A stretch of 64,000 nt of DNA. Origin: an uncultured Dermabacter sp. (GTDB lineage: Bacteria; Actinomycetota; Actinomycetes; Actinomycetales; Dermabacteraceae). This document shows positions 28,761-38,500 of this stretch, piece after piece (the stretch's first letter is position 1; each line of letters opens with the position of its first letter). Location: contig CAMXWV010000001.1 of assembly GCA_947252755.1 (NCBI GenBank), positions 353,033 through 417,032 of the forward strand, in the 5' to 3' direction. The position numbers and the translations under genes are program-made. The notes below the pieces were generated by a model. That model did not search any database, had not been told where the DNA came from, and worked only from the letters and a program-made list of their open reading frames with translations.

Positions 28761-30070
28761 TCGGATTCTCCTTCGATCACGGGGGTTTCCCCGGTGAGAG
28801 CGGATTCGCGCGGAGTGCGGGACACGATGATGGTGGAGATGCGCTTGCGGCGCCCGCTGATCTTCTCAGCGAGCATGTGCAGGCCGTGCGCGTCCGCTTC
28901 AGAGCCGACGATCGGGACTCGGCCCAGGGCTTTGCCGAGCAGCCCGCCGATCGTGTCCACGTCGTCATCGTCGATCTCCATGTCAAACAGGTCTGCCACC
29001 TCGGACAGCTTCGCGCGTGCCGGCACCCGGAAGGTGTCTTCAGTGAGCTGCACTGTCTCAACGGCGTGGCGGTCGTGCTCGTCGGAGATGTCTCCCACAA
29101 TCTCTTCGAGGATGTCCTCAATGGTGACGATGCCGGAGACGCCGCCGTATTCGTCCACCACGATCGCCACGTGCACGCGGGTGGTGCGCATCTGGTTCAT
29201 GACCTCATCCGCGCCCACGAACTCGGGTACGAACCGCACCTGCCGCATGATCTCCGTGACCGGGCGGTCATTGCCCGGGTTCCACGGGGAGTGGATCGCC
29301 CGCATCACGTCCTTGAAATAGAGCATGCCGAGCAGGTCATCGACGGTCTCCCCGATCACGGGGATGCGGGAGAAGCCGGAGCGGACAAACAGGCGCATCG
29401 CCTTTTCCGCGGTGGCATCAGCGCTGATCGTGACCATATCGGTGCGGGGCACCATGAGCTCACGGATCAGCGTGTCTCCCAGGTCGAACACGCCGCGGAT
29501 CATGTCCCGTTCGTCCTCTTCGAGCGCTTCGCCTTCGGAGGCGCGGTCCACGAACTGGCGGAGTTCATCAGCCGTAGCGAACGGTCCGCCGGCCATGCGG
29601 CCGCCCGGGGTGGCAGCGTTCGCAATATGCACCAGCAGGCGGGAGATCCCGCCCAGCATGGTGCGGGTGAGGCGGATCGGGCCCGACAGGCGGGTCAGCA
29701 CCCGGTCCGGGTTCCGCCGGCCGATGGTGCGGGGAGCCACGGAGGACATTCCGAAGGAGATGAGCGTGCCGATCACGACGGCAAGGATCAGCGGCAGCCA
29801 GATCCCGTCGAGGAGCTCCCTCAGGATCACGGTGAGCAGCACCACGTACACGGTCTCCGCCATGACCCGGCCCAGGGTCAGGGTCCGCAGGGTGGTGTGC
29901 GCGTCCGCATGGAAGGCGAGCACCACGCTGCGTTTGCGGTCGGGGGCGTTCTCGAGGGCGCGCTCCAGGGAGTGCTTGGACGCGGCGTGCATCGCCGCCT
30001 CCGCCGCCCCGGCCAGGATCGCGTAGCTGACGGCCAGCAGCGCCGCCACACCGAGCAGGATCAGAATCAT
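28757..30070 (-). CDS. CNNM/CorC-type membrane protein with CBS domains
   Basis: 437 residues: an N-terminal DUF21/CNNM domain with about four membrane segments ([20 protein letters not shown] and [12 protein letters not shown]), two CBS domains ([19 protein letters not shown] and [21 protein letters not shown]) and a C-terminal CorC_HlyC domain ([18 protein letters not shown]). The family is linked to magnesium and cobalt export or resistance. The gene is usually found between ybeY and era, as here, with four-base overlaps on both sides. Confidence 0.9.
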   Translation of the reverse strand: MILILLGVAALLAVSYAILAGAAEAAMHAASKHSLERALENAPDRKRSVVLAFHADAHTTLRTLTLGRVMAETVYVVLLTVILRELLDGIWLPLILAVVIGTLISFGMSSVAPRTIGRRNPDRVLTRLSGPIRLTRTMLGGISRLLVHIANAATPGGRMAGGPFATADELRQFVDRASEGEALEEDERDMIRGVFDLGDTLIRELMVPRTDMVTISADATAEKAMRLFVRSGFSRIPVIGETVDDLLGMLYFKDVMRAIHSPWNPGNDRPVTEIMRQVRFVPEFVGADEVMNQMRTTRVHVAIVVDEYGGVSGIVTIEDILEEIVGDISDEHDRHAVETVQLTEDTFRVPARAKLSEVADLFDMEIDDDDVDTIGGLLGKALGRVPIVGSEADAHGLHMLAEKISGRRKRISTIIVSRTPRESALTGETPVIEGESE

Positions 30071-30558
30071 CGGGAACCACCGGTATCGGTGATCGCTGCT
30101 TCGCCGCCGCGGCCGGCCAGGAAGGTGAGCAGCAGGCGGCGCTGCAGCTGGAACATGATGCGCTCCTCTTCCGGTTCCACATGGTCGTAGCCGAGCAGGT
30201 GCAGGATGCCGTGCGTGGTCAGCAGCAGCATCTCTTCCTCCACGCTGTGGCCGGCCATGCGTGCCTGGTTCGCAGCCATGGACGGGCAGATCACAATGTC
30301 CCCGAGCAGGCCCTGCTCCGCGGGATCCTCAGCGGTGCCTTCGCGCAGCTCATCCATTGGGAAGCTCATCACGTCCGTGGGGCCTTCCAGTCCCATCCAC
30401 CGTTCGTGGAGGGAGCTCATGGCGTCCTCATCAACGAACACGATGGACAGTTCGGTGGCGGGGTGCAGGTGCATCGCGTCGAACACGTAGCGGGCGATGT
30501 CAACGAACTCACGCTCATCAACCTTCTGCGTGGTCTCATTGTTCACTTCGATGGTCAT
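30067..30558 (-). CDS. ybeY: Endoribonuclease YbeY (rRNA maturation factor)
   Basis: A zinc metalloprotein needed for 16S rRNA 3'-end processing and 70S quality control. The three-His site is clear in [18 protein letters not shown], with [17 protein letters not shown] in the family core. 163 residues from ATG 30558, which overlaps the phoH stop and follows GGAGGAG; the longer frame to 30705 is antisense noise from the phoH tail. Confidence 0.94.
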   Translation of the reverse strand: MTIEVNNETTQKVDEREFVDIARYVFDAMHLHPATELSIVFVDEDAMSSLHERWMGLEGPTDVMSFPMDELREGTAEDPAEQGLLGDIVICPSMAANQARMAGHSVEEEMLLLTTHGILHLLGYDHVEPEEERIMFQLQRRLLLTFLAGRGGEAAITDTGGSR

Positions 30559-31676
30559 CGCGCACTCCTCCGCTCCCGGTCTGCTTCGCCACCGTGTTCG
30601 CGGTTCTTCTGCTCGCGGTTTCTCTGCCCGCTGCTCTTCTGCCCGCCATGCTCGCGGCGGGGGCCGGTGCGGTTGGCTGCTGCTGCGTGGCGGGCGCTGT
30701 CCCACGACGCATACGCATCAACAATGTCCGACACCAGCCGGTGGCGCACCACGTCCTTCGCGGACAGGTGGCAGAACTCGATGTCCTCCACGTGTCCGAG
30801 CACCTTCTCCACCACGCGCAGCCCACTGGGCATGCCGCCGGGCAAGTCGATCTGGGTGACATCACCCGTGACCACCATGGTGGAGTTGAAGCCCAGGCGG
30901 GTGAGGAACATCTTCATCTGCTCCGGCGTGGTGTTCTGCGCTTCGTCAAGGATCACAAACGCGTCATTGAGCGTGCGGCCACGCATATACGCCAACGGCG
31001 CCACTTCGATGGTGCCGGCGCCCATCAGCTTCGGGATGGATTCGGGGTCGAGCATGTCGTGGAGCGCGTCGTACAGGGGCCGCAGGTACGGGTCGATCTT
31101 CTCGTTGAGGGAGCCGGGCAGGAAGCCGAGCCGCTCCCCCGCCTCCACGGCAGGACGGGTGAGGATGATCCGGTTGACCTGTTTGGTGAGCAGCGCGTGC
31201 ACGGCCTTCGCCACGGCAAGGTAGGTTTTGCCGGTGCCGGCCGGGCCGATGCCGAACACGATCGTGTTCTCTTCAATCGCCTGCACATAGTCGCGCTGGC
31301 CGAGGGTTTTTGGGCGGATGGTGCGGCCGCGGGCGCTGAGCACCGTTTGAGAGAGCACCTGCGATGCGTGTTGGTTGCGGCGGCGGTCATCGCCCTGCAG
31401 AGCGGCGGCACGGTGCACTGCTTCCGCTGTGACCACATCCCCTTTCTGCGCCACGGCGATCAGGGAGCGCATAACGCCGGCTGCGCGCTGCAGGTCCGGC
31501 TCCGGTCCGCGCAGGGTGATGCGGTGACCGCGCAGGGACACATCCACGTTCGGCATAATCTGTTCGATCGCTGCGAGCGCTTGGTCGCTTGTGCCGAGCA
31601 CGGCAACCGGGTTGAGATGATCTGGGATCGCCACATCCCATTCTGTGATGGCGGGTTCAGCTGAGCTCACGCTCAC
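30555..31676 (-). CDS. phoH: PhoH-like P-loop ATPase
   Basis: PhoH/YbeZ-type ATPase that works with YbeY. 373 residues: an N-terminal KH-like region, then [18 protein letters not shown] (Walker A), [37 protein letters not shown] (Walker B) and [13 protein letters not shown]. The C-terminal ~40 residues are an Arg/Glu/Gly-rich, low-complexity tail not typical of the core family. Start GTG 31676 overlaps the HIT gene stop. Confidence 0.93.
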   Translation of the reverse strand: MSVSSAEPAITEWDVAIPDHLNPVAVLGTSDQALAAIEQIMPNVDVSLRGHRITLRGPEPDLQRAAGVMRSLIAVAQKGDVVTAEAVHRAAALQGDDRRRNQHASQVLSQTVLSARGRTIRPKTLGQRDYVQAIEENTIVFGIGPAGTGKTYLAVAKAVHALLTKQVNRIILTRPAVEAGERLGFLPGSLNEKIDPYLRPLYDALHDMLDPESIPKLMGAGTIEVAPLAYMRGRTLNDAFVILDEAQNTTPEQMKMFLTRLGFNSTMVVTGDVTQIDLPGGMPSGLRVVEKVLGHVEDIEFCHLSAKDVVRHRLVSDIVDAYASWDSARHAAAANRTGPRREHGGQKSSGQRNREQKNREHGGEADRERRSAR

Positions 31677-32014
31677 ATGTCTCCTTCGGGGAGTCCGGTG
31701 CCGGCGAGCACATGTCCATGCGCGTGGAACACGGTTTGGCCAGCGGTTTCTCCGGTATTGAAGATGAAGCGGAACTCTCCGTTCGCTTCCTGGTCAGCCA
31801 CGTGTGCGGCGGCGCGGGTCACCGCGGCCAGCAGCTGAGGCTGCTCAGCGAGCTCGGTGACGTCACGCACGTGTTCGCGCGGCACCACGAGCACGTGCAC
31901 GGGCGCTTTCGGGGCAAGGTCACGAAACGCGATAACGGATTCATCCTCATACACGCGCTCGGAAGGGACCTCGTTCGCAATGATCCGGCAGAAGATGCAG
32001 TCTGTGGTGCTCAT
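31673..32014 (-). CDS. HIT-family nucleotide-binding protein
   Basis: 113 residues with DCIFCRIIANEVPSERVYED (zinc-type CxxC at the N-terminus), PVHVLVVPREHV and the histidine triad in VFHAHGHVLAG, which is usually HLHLHVLGG. HINT-like members hydrolyse adenosine phosphoramidates. ATG 32014 starts the family-like sequence; ATG 32023 three codons earlier is equally possible. Fourth gene in the hrcA row. Confidence 0.9.
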   Translation of the reverse strand: MSTTDCIFCRIIANEVPSERVYEDESVIAFRDLAPKAPVHVLVVPREHVRDVTELAEQPQLLAAVTRAAAHVADQEANGEFRFIFNTGETAGQTVFHAHGHVLAGTGLPEGDM

Positions 32015-32057
32015 GCTCCCCATCCTACGGGCGCAGCTCCACTGCATCAGCTGAGGG

Positions 32058-32846
32058 CTACGCTTCATCGGCTGAGCTGGTGCCCCAGCGTCCGGTGAGG
32101 GCGCTGAGCACTGCGATCGCGGCGGGCCCCGCGGTGGAGGCGCGCACCACTTCTGGTCCAAGCAGCGCCGTGCGGGCACCGGCCTGCCGCAGGCGGGTGA
32201 TCTCCTCATCACTGATTCCGCCTTCGGGGCCCACGATCAGCACAATCTGCTCCGCTGCGGCAAGGGATGGGGCCAGCTGCATCAGGCTTTTCTGCTCCGC
32301 CTCGTGCAGCACCAGCACGACGCTTCCACTTTCCGCCCAGTCCTTCACGCGCTGCACGAGCGCGGTGGTGCGCACAACGGGCTCCACGTTTGGGATGGTG
32401 GGGCGGCGGGACTGTTTCACAGCGGCGTGCACGGTGGCGAGCCATTTCGCCTGGCCTTTGGCTTCTTTGCCGCCGCTCCATTTCACAATGGAGCGGTCCG
32501 CCTGCCAGGGGATGATCGCATCCGCTCCGAGTTCGGTGCAGGTCTGCACGGCGTTCTCATCGCGGCCACCTTTGGCAAGGGCCTGCACGAGCACGAGCTG
32601 CGGAGTGCGCTGCTCAGCGGTGCGCGGCCGCTCCAGCAGCCTCACTGTGAACTCCTGTTTCGCGGCAGCGGTCACTTCGGCGAGCACCTGGTGGCGGTGC
32701 TGGTCAGTGATGAACACGTGCTCGTTCGGCTTCAGCCGCACCACAGCGGCTCCGTGCCGACCTTCAGCGCCGCTGATGGTGAGCGCATCCCCGGCTGCGG
32801 CGCCGTGGAGTGAGCCGTCCAGCAGCAGGAAGCTCATGGGGGTCAC
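32058..32846 (-). CDS. rsmE: 16S rRNA (uracil1498-N3)-methyltransferase
   Basis: A SPOUT (knotted) methyltransferase acting on U1498 in the 30S decoding region. 262 residues with GAEGRHGAAVVRLKPNEHV at the N-terminus, LVQALAKGGRDENAVQTCTELG, and the SAM-binding knot IVLIVGPEGGISDEEI followed by LGPEVVRASTAGPAAIAVL. It overlaps the dnaJ stop by GTGA; ATG 32837 is an alternative start. dnaJ-rsmE adjacency is common. Confidence 0.93.
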   Translation of the reverse strand: MTPMSFLLLDGSLHGAAAGDALTISGAEGRHGAAVVRLKPNEHVFITDQHRHQVLAEVTAAAKQEFTVRLLERPRTAEQRTPQLVLVQALAKGGRDENAVQTCTELGADAIIPWQADRSIVKWSGGKEAKGQAKWLATVHAAVKQSRRPTIPNVEPVVRTTALVQRVKDWAESGSVVLVLHEAEQKSLMQLAPSLAAAEQIVLIVGPEGGISDEEITRLRQAGARTALLGPEVVRASTAGPAAIAVLSALTGRWGTSSADEA

Positions 32847-33985
32847 AGGTCGCGGAGCCTGTCCTTCAGGCGGGAGAACATGCCGCCGGAGCGGGAGTCA
32901 TGCTTCGCATTGCGGGCGCCCTGCTTCAGCTCCGGCTCGTTGCGCAGCTTCGCAAACTGGCGCAGCAGCTCCTTCTGCTCGCTGTTCAGCTTGCGGGGCA
33001 CCTCAACATCCACGTCCACCAGGATGTCACCGCGGCGCTCGGAGCGGAACTGGGTGATGCCCAGGCCCTTGAGGGTCACAATCTCCCCGGGCTGCGTGCC
33101 CGGTTCGATGTCAATCTCCTGTTCACCGTCGAAGGTGGGCAGGGTGATGGTGGTGCCGAGCGCGGCGGCCACCATAGAAACGGTGACGCGGGCGATGAGG
33201 TCCACACCGGAGCGGTGGAACGTGTCATGCTCCTGGATCCCGATCTCGATGAACAGGTCTCCGTTCGGGCCGCCGGCCTCGCCGGCTTCGCCTTCGCCAC
33301 GCAGCTGGAGACGGTTGCCGTCCTCCAAACCGTTGGGGATGCGCACGGTGAGGGTGCGCTCCTCCTGCACGCGGCCGTGGCCGGAGCATTCCGAGCAGGG
33401 ATTGGTGATGATGTCTCCATGACCGTGGCACACCGAGCAGGCCACGACCTGCACCATCTGGCCGAGCAGGGACTGGGTGACCCGCTGAATGTGGCCGGAG
33501 CCGTCACAGGTGGTGCAGGGGCTGGGGCTGGTGCCGGGTTCGGAACAGGCACCGTGGCAGCGCTGGCAGCGCACCGCGGTGCGGATATCCACGTTCTTCT
33601 CAGTGCCGAACACGATGTCATCCAGAGTGACGGTGACCCGGCGGAGAATGTCATTGCCGCGGCGCTGGCGCGGAATCGGGCCCTGACGGCCGCGGCTGCC
33701 GCCGGTGAACATGTCGAACAGGTCGGAGAAGTCGAAGCTGCCCTCTGCGCCGCCGAACCCGCCGCCGAATCCGCCGGTGCCGCCGCCCATGTCATACATG
33801 CGGCGCTTCTCCGGGTTGGAGAGGGTTTCGTAGGCGCGGGAGATCTTCTTCATCTCCTCAGCGGCCTCAGCGCTCGGGTTCACGTCCGGGTGATGGGTGC
33901 GGGCGGCCTTGCGGTACGCCTTCTTGATGTCCGCCTGGGATGCGTCCCGGGGAACACCGAGCACTTCATAGAAGTCTTCGTTCAC
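32843..33985 (-). CDS. dnaJ: Chaperone DnaJ
   Basis: A full type I Hsp40: J domain with HHPDVN (HPD motif), Gly/Phe-rich linker GGGTGGFGGGFGG, the four CxxC zinc motifs (CQRCHG, CTTCDGSG, CSVCHGHG, CSECSGHG) and C-terminal substrate-binding domains. 380 residues. Paired with hrcA rather than with grpE/dnaK, this is the DnaJ2-type of actinobacteria. Heat-inducible through the CIRCE element in front of hrcA. Confidence 0.95.
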   Translation of the reverse strand: MNEDFYEVLGVPRDASQADIKKAYRKAARTHHPDVNPSAEAAEEMKKISRAYETLSNPEKRRMYDMGGGTGGFGGGFGGAEGSFDFSDLFDMFTGGSRGRQGPIPRQRRGNDILRRVTVTLDDIVFGTEKNVDIRTAVRCQRCHGACSEPGTSPSPCTTCDGSGHIQRVTQSLLGQMVQVVACSVCHGHGDIITNPCSECSGHGRVQEERTLTVRIPNGLEDGNRLQLRGEGEAGEAGGPNGDLFIEIGIQEHDTFHRSGVDLIARVTVSMVAAALGTTITLPTFDGEQEIDIEPGTQPGEIVTLKGLGITQFRSERRGDILVDVDVEVPRKLNSEQKELLRQFAKLRNEPELKQGARNAKHDSRSGGMFSRLKDRLRDL

Positions 33986-34047
33986 GTGGATTAATCGTCC
34001 TTAGAAGGGTGGTTCGGTCTGGTGAGAGCTCGGCCTCAGCGTCTGCT

Positions 34048-35082
34048 TCAACTGAGGAAGCGGGAGATGTACCGGGCAACAGCTGACACCGAGGAGATGC
34101 CGGTGACGTAGTCCATGCGGCTGGGGCCCAGGATCGCGATGCGGGAGAGCGCGTCGTGAGACTCGGCGCTGGTGGCATCGCTGCTGGGCCCGTACGCGGT
34201 GCCTACAAGGGCCGCCCGGGCGAGCGCCTTAGTGGGCAGTTCTTCGCCGATCAGCACATCCACTTCACCGGCCATGGACCGCATGGAGCTGAGCAGGCGC
34301 AGCATCACCAGCTGTTCTTCCAGCACGTCCAGCATCGGCTCCACGTCCTGCGGGCTCTCCGAGGAGCGGGCCAGGTTTGCGGCGCCGGCCATGACGATCC
34401 GCTCTTCGCGGCGGGCTGCCAGCAGCTCCTTGACGGAGTCGAGCACTTCACGGGTGGCATCCTGCACGGCCGGTTCGGCTGAGGTGAGAAGCGGGTCCAG
34501 TGACGGGGCGATATCCACCACGGAGCGGCCCACTGCGATCCGGTTGATCTTCTCGCGCAGGCTTGCGTAGAACTCCTCGTTCTGCGGGTGGGTGAGGGCG
34601 ATGGTCTGCTGGTCCACGCGGCCGGCGTCCGTGATGAGCACGATGGTGACCAGCTGTTCGCTGACCTTGATCAGCTCCACGTGCCGCACATGCGCCTGGC
34701 GCAGCGCCGGGTACTGGGCCACGGCCACCTGTTGGGTGAGCTGGGCGAGCAGCCGCACGGTGCGGGCGAGCAGATCATCCAGGTCATGCGCTCCCTCAAA
34801 GAAGCTGCGGATGGCCCGTCGCTCGGGTGCGGACAGCGGCTTCACCTGCGCCACATGGTCCACGAACACGCGGTATCCCTTATCGGTGGGGATGCGGCCC
34901 GCTGAGGTGTAGGGCTGGGTGATCAGCCCTTCCTCTTCCAGCACGGACATGTCGTTGCGGACGGTGGCCGCGGAAACGCCGAGCTCATGGCGTTCCAGAA
35001 GGGATTTCGAGCCGACGGGCTCACGGGTGGCCACATAGTCCTCAACGATTGCGCCGAGGATGTGCAGCTTGCGCACGTCCAT
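34048..35082 (-). CDS. hrcA: Heat-shock repressor HrcA
   Basis: A repressor that binds CIRCE elements of class I heat-shock genes. 344 residues: winged helix KLHILGAIVEDYVATREPVGSK, LGVSAATVRNDMSVLEEEGLI and YTSAGRIPTDKGYRVFVD, then a GAF-like middle. ATG 35082 is preceded by GGAAGGAGG; extension to 35136 has no family match. First gene of the row, so it controls its own operon. Confidence 0.96.
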   Translation of the reverse strand: MDVRKLHILGAIVEDYVATREPVGSKSLLERHELGVSAATVRNDMSVLEEEGLITQPYTSAGRIPTDKGYRVFVDHVAQVKPLSAPERRAIRSFFEGAHDLDDLLARTVRLLAQLTQQVAVAQYPALRQAHVRHVELIKVSEQLVTIVLITDAGRVDQQTIALTHPQNEEFYASLREKINRIAVGRSVVDIAPSLDPLLTSAEPAVQDATREVLDSVKELLAARREERIVMAGAANLARSSESPQDVEPMLDVLEEQLVMLRLLSSMRSMAGEVDVLIGEELPTKALARAALVGTAYGPSSDATSAESHDALSRIAILGPSRMDYVTGISSVSAVARYISRFLS

Positions 35083-35129
35083 GCTTTCCCTCCTTCCGGT
35101 CAGCACACGGGTGCCATCGGCTTTTGCCG

Positions 35130-35183
35130 CTGGCACTGTCTCAGGTTGAGTGCCAGCCTACCGCTGCGTCAGTGACCGTCCAA
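35130..35183 (-). promoter_or_regulatory. hrcA promoter with CIRCE operator
   Basis: CIRCE arms CTGGCACTG (35130-35138) and GAGTGCCAG (35148-35156), 9-base spacer, one mismatch from perfect symmetry. On the minus strand a -35 TTGGAC (35178-35183) and -10 TAGGCT (35155-35160) are 17 bases apart, so the operator covers the end of the -10 box and the start point. It lies 48 bases before hrcA. Confidence 0.85.
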
Positions 35184-35241
35184 GGCAACTCGATCCCCTG
35201 TGAGCGAACAGTCCGAGCACCTCCTGCTACCGTTCACGGCC

Positions 35242-36153
35242 ATGAGCTTTGATCGCTACGGGTCAGATGTCCTCGCCTCCGGCGGCAGCCCGCACCACCG
35301 CACCCGGCCCACCGCCGCTGAACTGCCCGTGTCCCCCGGCCTGGTGGTGGAGGATGTCACCACCGGCTGGGTGGGAGCAGCGATCCGCGTGGAGAAGTCC
35401 GGTGGGGTGCACCTGGTGGAACTCGAGGACCGACATGGCCGCACCCGCTCCTTCCCGTTGGGGCCGGGCTTCCTGGTGGACGGCAAACCCGTGATCCTCA
35501 CTCGCCCCACCCGTACTGCCGCCGCTGCCGACCCCGGAGGTGCTCAGGCTGCAGCTCGCGGCGCTCAGCCTGGGACTCGCAGTACAGCACGGTCTGCGTC
35601 CGGCTCGGTGTACGTGCACGGTGCTCGTGCCCGCGTGGCCCGCGGTTCCCGCATCTGGGTGGAGGGCAAGCATGACGCGGAACTGGTGCAGAAGGTGTGG
35701 GGCCACGACCTGCGGATCGAGGGCGTGGTGGTGGAGATGCTCGACGGTGCGGACAACCTGGTGGAGCGAGTGCAGGAGTTCGGGCCGAGCACGGATCAAA
35801 AGCTCGGGATCCTGGTGGATCACCTGGTGCCCGGCACCAAGGAGTGGCGGCTGGCAGAGCAGGTGATGCGCCTGCCGGAAGCGAAGAACACAGTGCTGAT
35901 CCTGGGCCACCCGTACGTGGATGTGTGGCAGGCAGTGAAGCCTGAACGGGTGGGCCTAGAGGCGTGGCCGCATGTGCCGAAGGGAACCGACATCAAAGTG
36001 GGGTCACTGGCCGCACTGGGATGGCCACGCGCCAGCCAAGCTGACATCGCCGAAGGGTGGCAGCGGATCCTGGGGCAGGTGCGCTCCTATGCGGATGTGG
36101 AGCCCACGCTGAGCGGCCGGATCGAGGAGCTGATCGACTGGGTGACCACCTGA
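35242..36153 (+). CDS. DUF3097 family protein with TOPRIM-like region
   Basis: 303 residues of the actinobacterial DUF3097 family: DRYGSDVLA at the start, a beta-rich first half, a low-complexity Ala/Arg linker, and a second half with RIWVEGKHDAELVQKVWG, GILVDHLVPGTKEW and TVLILGHPYVDVW. EGKxDA and the acidic motifs resemble TOPRIM nucleases such as RNase M5, but the function is not established. ATG 35242 matches the family start; GTG 35200 upstream is possible. Divergent from hrcA, so its promoter shares the CIRCE-containing spacer. Confidence 0.85.
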   Translation: MSFDRYGSDVLASGGSPHHRTRPTAAELPVSPGLVVEDVTTGWVGAAIRVEKSGGVHLVELEDRHGRTRSFPLGPGFLVDGKPVILTRPTRTAAAADPGGAQAAARGAQPGTRSTARSASGSVYVHGARARVARGSRIWVEGKHDAELVQKVWGHDLRIEGVVVEMLDGADNLVERVQEFGPSTDQKLGILVDHLVPGTKEWRLAEQVMRLPEAKNTVLILGHPYVDVWQAVKPERVGLEAWPHVPKGTDIKVGSLAALGWPRASQADIAEGWQRILGQVRSYADVEPTLSGRIEELIDWVTT

Positions 36154-36259
36154 GCGGACCCACCACAGTGGCCGATTCACGAGCCAGTGGGCTACACCTC
36201 ACAGCTCTCAAGGCATCTGATAGTCACTTTCCGTAGGTTCTCGTGCCTATCATGTGAGC

Positions 36260-36754
36260 ATGAGCAGACGCTACAACGGACTCATCGGCATCCTCGGGCT
36301 GTTCGCGGCGATCGCTTACGCAGCCGGCGGGGCGGCGGACATTCTCCTCCTCACCCCGCAAAGACGGGTGCCGGGCGTTTCGCTCGACCAGATCTACTGG
36401 ACCATTGACAACGACCCCGCCGCTGGCAGCATGCTCATCAACTACATCTTCGTGGGAGTGTTCGCAGCGCTGACGGTGCTGATGGCCTTCTCCTGGATGA
36501 TCGCCTCCGCGCGGCGCCAAGATGACCCCGAGCTGCGGATTATGGGCTACTTCGGTGTGCTGGCGATCGCTGGGGCGCTCTACTTCATCGCCACGCTTCC
36601 GATGACCGGAGATGTGAACATCGCGTTCTTGACCGCGTCATCCGGGTTCTCATGGCTGGGCATGCTGCTGCTCGCCATCTCCGGAACCTCCGCTGTGATC
36701 GCCGGTGTGCTGCTCGCCCTGTTCGGCAGGGACTTCATCTCCATCTGGAACTGA
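36260..36754 (+). CDS. Small membrane protein of unknown function
   Basis: 164 residues with four clear hydrophobic segments (LIGILGLFAAIAYAAG, YIFVGVFAALTVLMAF, YFGVLAIAGALYFIA, FSWLGMLLLAISGTSAVIA). I do not recognise the family. A TATCAT -10 box at 36248-36253 would place the start point at ATG 36260, suggesting a leaderless message; GTG 36254 is an alternative start. It stands alone between DUF3097 and the FGGY kinase. Confidence 0.75.
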   Translation: MSRRYNGLIGILGLFAAIAYAAGGAADILLLTPQRRVPGVSLDQIYWTIDNDPAAGSMLINYIFVGVFAALTVLMAFSWMIASARRQDDPELRIMGYFGVLAIAGALYFIATLPMTGDVNIAFLTASSGFSWLGMLLLAISGTSAVIAGVLLALFGRDFISIWN

Positions 36755-36872
36755 CGGCCATGGGCGGGGCGTACGGCGCCCCGCCCGATGCTGTTCATAC
36801 TCTGACACACGTTTCGCCTGCGGCTCGGCTTCGCTCCTAACCTGACTGCTCCAGCAGCGGAAGGAGCCGGGA

Positions 36873-38438
36873 ATGTCCGTCACAGTCGGCGTAGACGTGG
36901 GAACGCAGGGCAGCAAAGCAGCCGTCTACACCCTGGACGGTGTTCAAGCAGGCCGCGCGTATCAGACGCACACCATCACCTACCCCGGTCCAGGCCTTGC
37001 TGAAATCGATCCCGAAAGCCTGGTGGACTGCGCTTTCACCGCGATTGCCCGGGCGCTGGATGACGCGGAGAATGCTGGCATCAACCGCCGTGACGTGAAA
37101 GGCATCGCCCTCTCCGGCATCCTGGTGGGCCAGGTTCTGCTTGACCGGGACAGTCGCATCCTGTTCCCCATCATCACCAGCCTGGACAGCCGGGCCGCTG
37201 GGCATGCGAGCCGCGCCGGGCGCGAACTCGAACCCCTGTGGACCACCGAATCCGGCACCACCACGCTCGACGCATACGCCGCCCCGTTCCAACTCCAATG
37301 GATCCGGGACAACCACCCGGACATCTACGCTCGCGCAGCGCGCACCGTGTCAGTAGCGCCGTACATCTCCGCGCGCCTGGCCGGCCTCAGCCAGGAGGAC
37401 ATGTTCACGGACCCCACGCATGCGTCGGGCTGGATGGTGGGATGGAGCGAGCAGACCCGAAGCTTCTCCCCCGCCCAGTTCGATCAGCTGGGACTGCACA
37501 CGGATTTTCTGCCGCGAATCGTGCCCTCCGACCAGATCATCGGCCATGTCACTGCGGATGCTTCGCTGCGCACTGGTCTGCCGGAAGGCACTCCGATCGC
37601 GGCTGGCGCCGGTGATGTGATGCAGTCAAACCTTGCCTCCGGCATGGTCAGCACCGGCCAGGCAACTGACTCTGCCGGAACCACCAGCATTCTCACGGTG
37701 GGCGTGGACGGCATCATTCCCGAAGCAACCGCGATCCCTGGGCTTCTCTACAGCCTGGGCACGATTCCCGGCCAGTCCTTCTACTGGGGGTATGTGCGCG
37801 CGGGCGGGCTGTCCCTGCGCTGGTTCCGTGACCAGGTGGCGCGGTGCGTCCAGGATGATGCGCTGTACAGCGAGTTCGATGAGCTGGCCGCCGCGGTTCG
37901 GCCCGGCTCTGACGGGGTGCTGTTCCTCCCCTATCTGGCGGGCGGCAACCCGGACAATGAGAACGCGTCGGGAACGTGGCTTGGCATGGACGTGAGCACC
38001 ACCACCGGCACTCTGTGGCGCAGCGCGCTGGAAGCGGTGGCGTTCGAGTACGCCGCCACACTGGGCACGATCCAGTCGAACTCCAAGCCGCTCAGCGAAG
38101 TGTTGGCGACCGGCGGTGGTGCGGCCTCCAGCATCTGGAACCAGATCAAAGCGGACGTGACCGGGGTGCCGTGGCGCCGGCCGCAGCGGGTGGACGGGCC
38201 GGTGCTCGCCAATGCCGCCCTCATCAACCAGGCGCTCGGCCTCACCGATGACCTGGCTGCGCAGCTCACCGCGTGGAACCAGGGCGGGCAGTCCGCCCAG
38301 CCCGACCCGGAGGCGCACCGCCTGTACCGCAGCATCGAACAGGTGCGCTCGCGCCTGCTGGACGGCCCGCTGCGGGACGTGTTCGCCGGCGTACACTCGC
38401 TGCGGAGCCTGAGCCCGAGCAGCGACGCTGCTGCCTGA
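36873..38438 (+). CDS. FGGY-family carbohydrate kinase (xylulokinase-like)
   Basis: 521 residues with the actin-like fold of FGGY kinases: VGVDVGTQGSKAAVYTLDG (phosphate 1), KGIALSGILVGQVLLD, AAGAGDVMQSNLASGMV with the catalytic Asp, and LATGGGAASSIWNQIKADVTG (adenosine loop). Closest by pattern to xylulokinase and related pentulose kinases. ATG 36873 has AAGGAG upstream. It heads the plus-strand row with mtnD, mtnC, glpD and a glycerophosphodiesterase, so the substrate may be a pentulose or a methylthio-pentose rather than xylulose. A polyol-type MFS carrier lies nearby on the other strand. Confidence 0.85.
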   Translation: MSVTVGVDVGTQGSKAAVYTLDGVQAGRAYQTHTITYPGPGLAEIDPESLVDCAFTAIARALDDAENAGINRRDVKGIALSGILVGQVLLDRDSRILFPIITSLDSRAAGHASRAGRELEPLWTTESGTTTLDAYAAPFQLQWIRDNHPDIYARAARTVSVAPYISARLAGLSQEDMFTDPTHASGWMVGWSEQTRSFSPAQFDQLGLHTDFLPRIVPSDQIIGHVTADASLRTGLPEGTPIAAGAGDVMQSNLASGMVSTGQATDSAGTTSILTVGVDGIIPEATAIPGLLYSLGTIPGQSFYWGYVRAGGLSLRWFRDQVARCVQDDALYSEFDELAAAVRPGSDGVLFLPYLAGGNPDNENASGTWLGMDVSTTTGTLWRSALEAVAFEYAATLGTIQSNSKPLSEVLATGGGAASSIWNQIKADVTGVPWRRPQRVDGPVLANAALINQALGLTDDLAAQLTAWNQGGQSAQPDPEAHRLYRSIEQVRSRLLDGPLRDVFAGVHSLRSLSPSSDAAA

Positions 38439-38500
38439 CAACCCACAGACCGCCCACTGAACATCACTGACCACCCACTGACCAGTCCGAAGGAGACATC

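Noticed and set aside
28877..30190. 437-residue plus-strand open frame
   Set aside because: Antisense to the CorC-type gene and ybeY; composition unlike a real protein.
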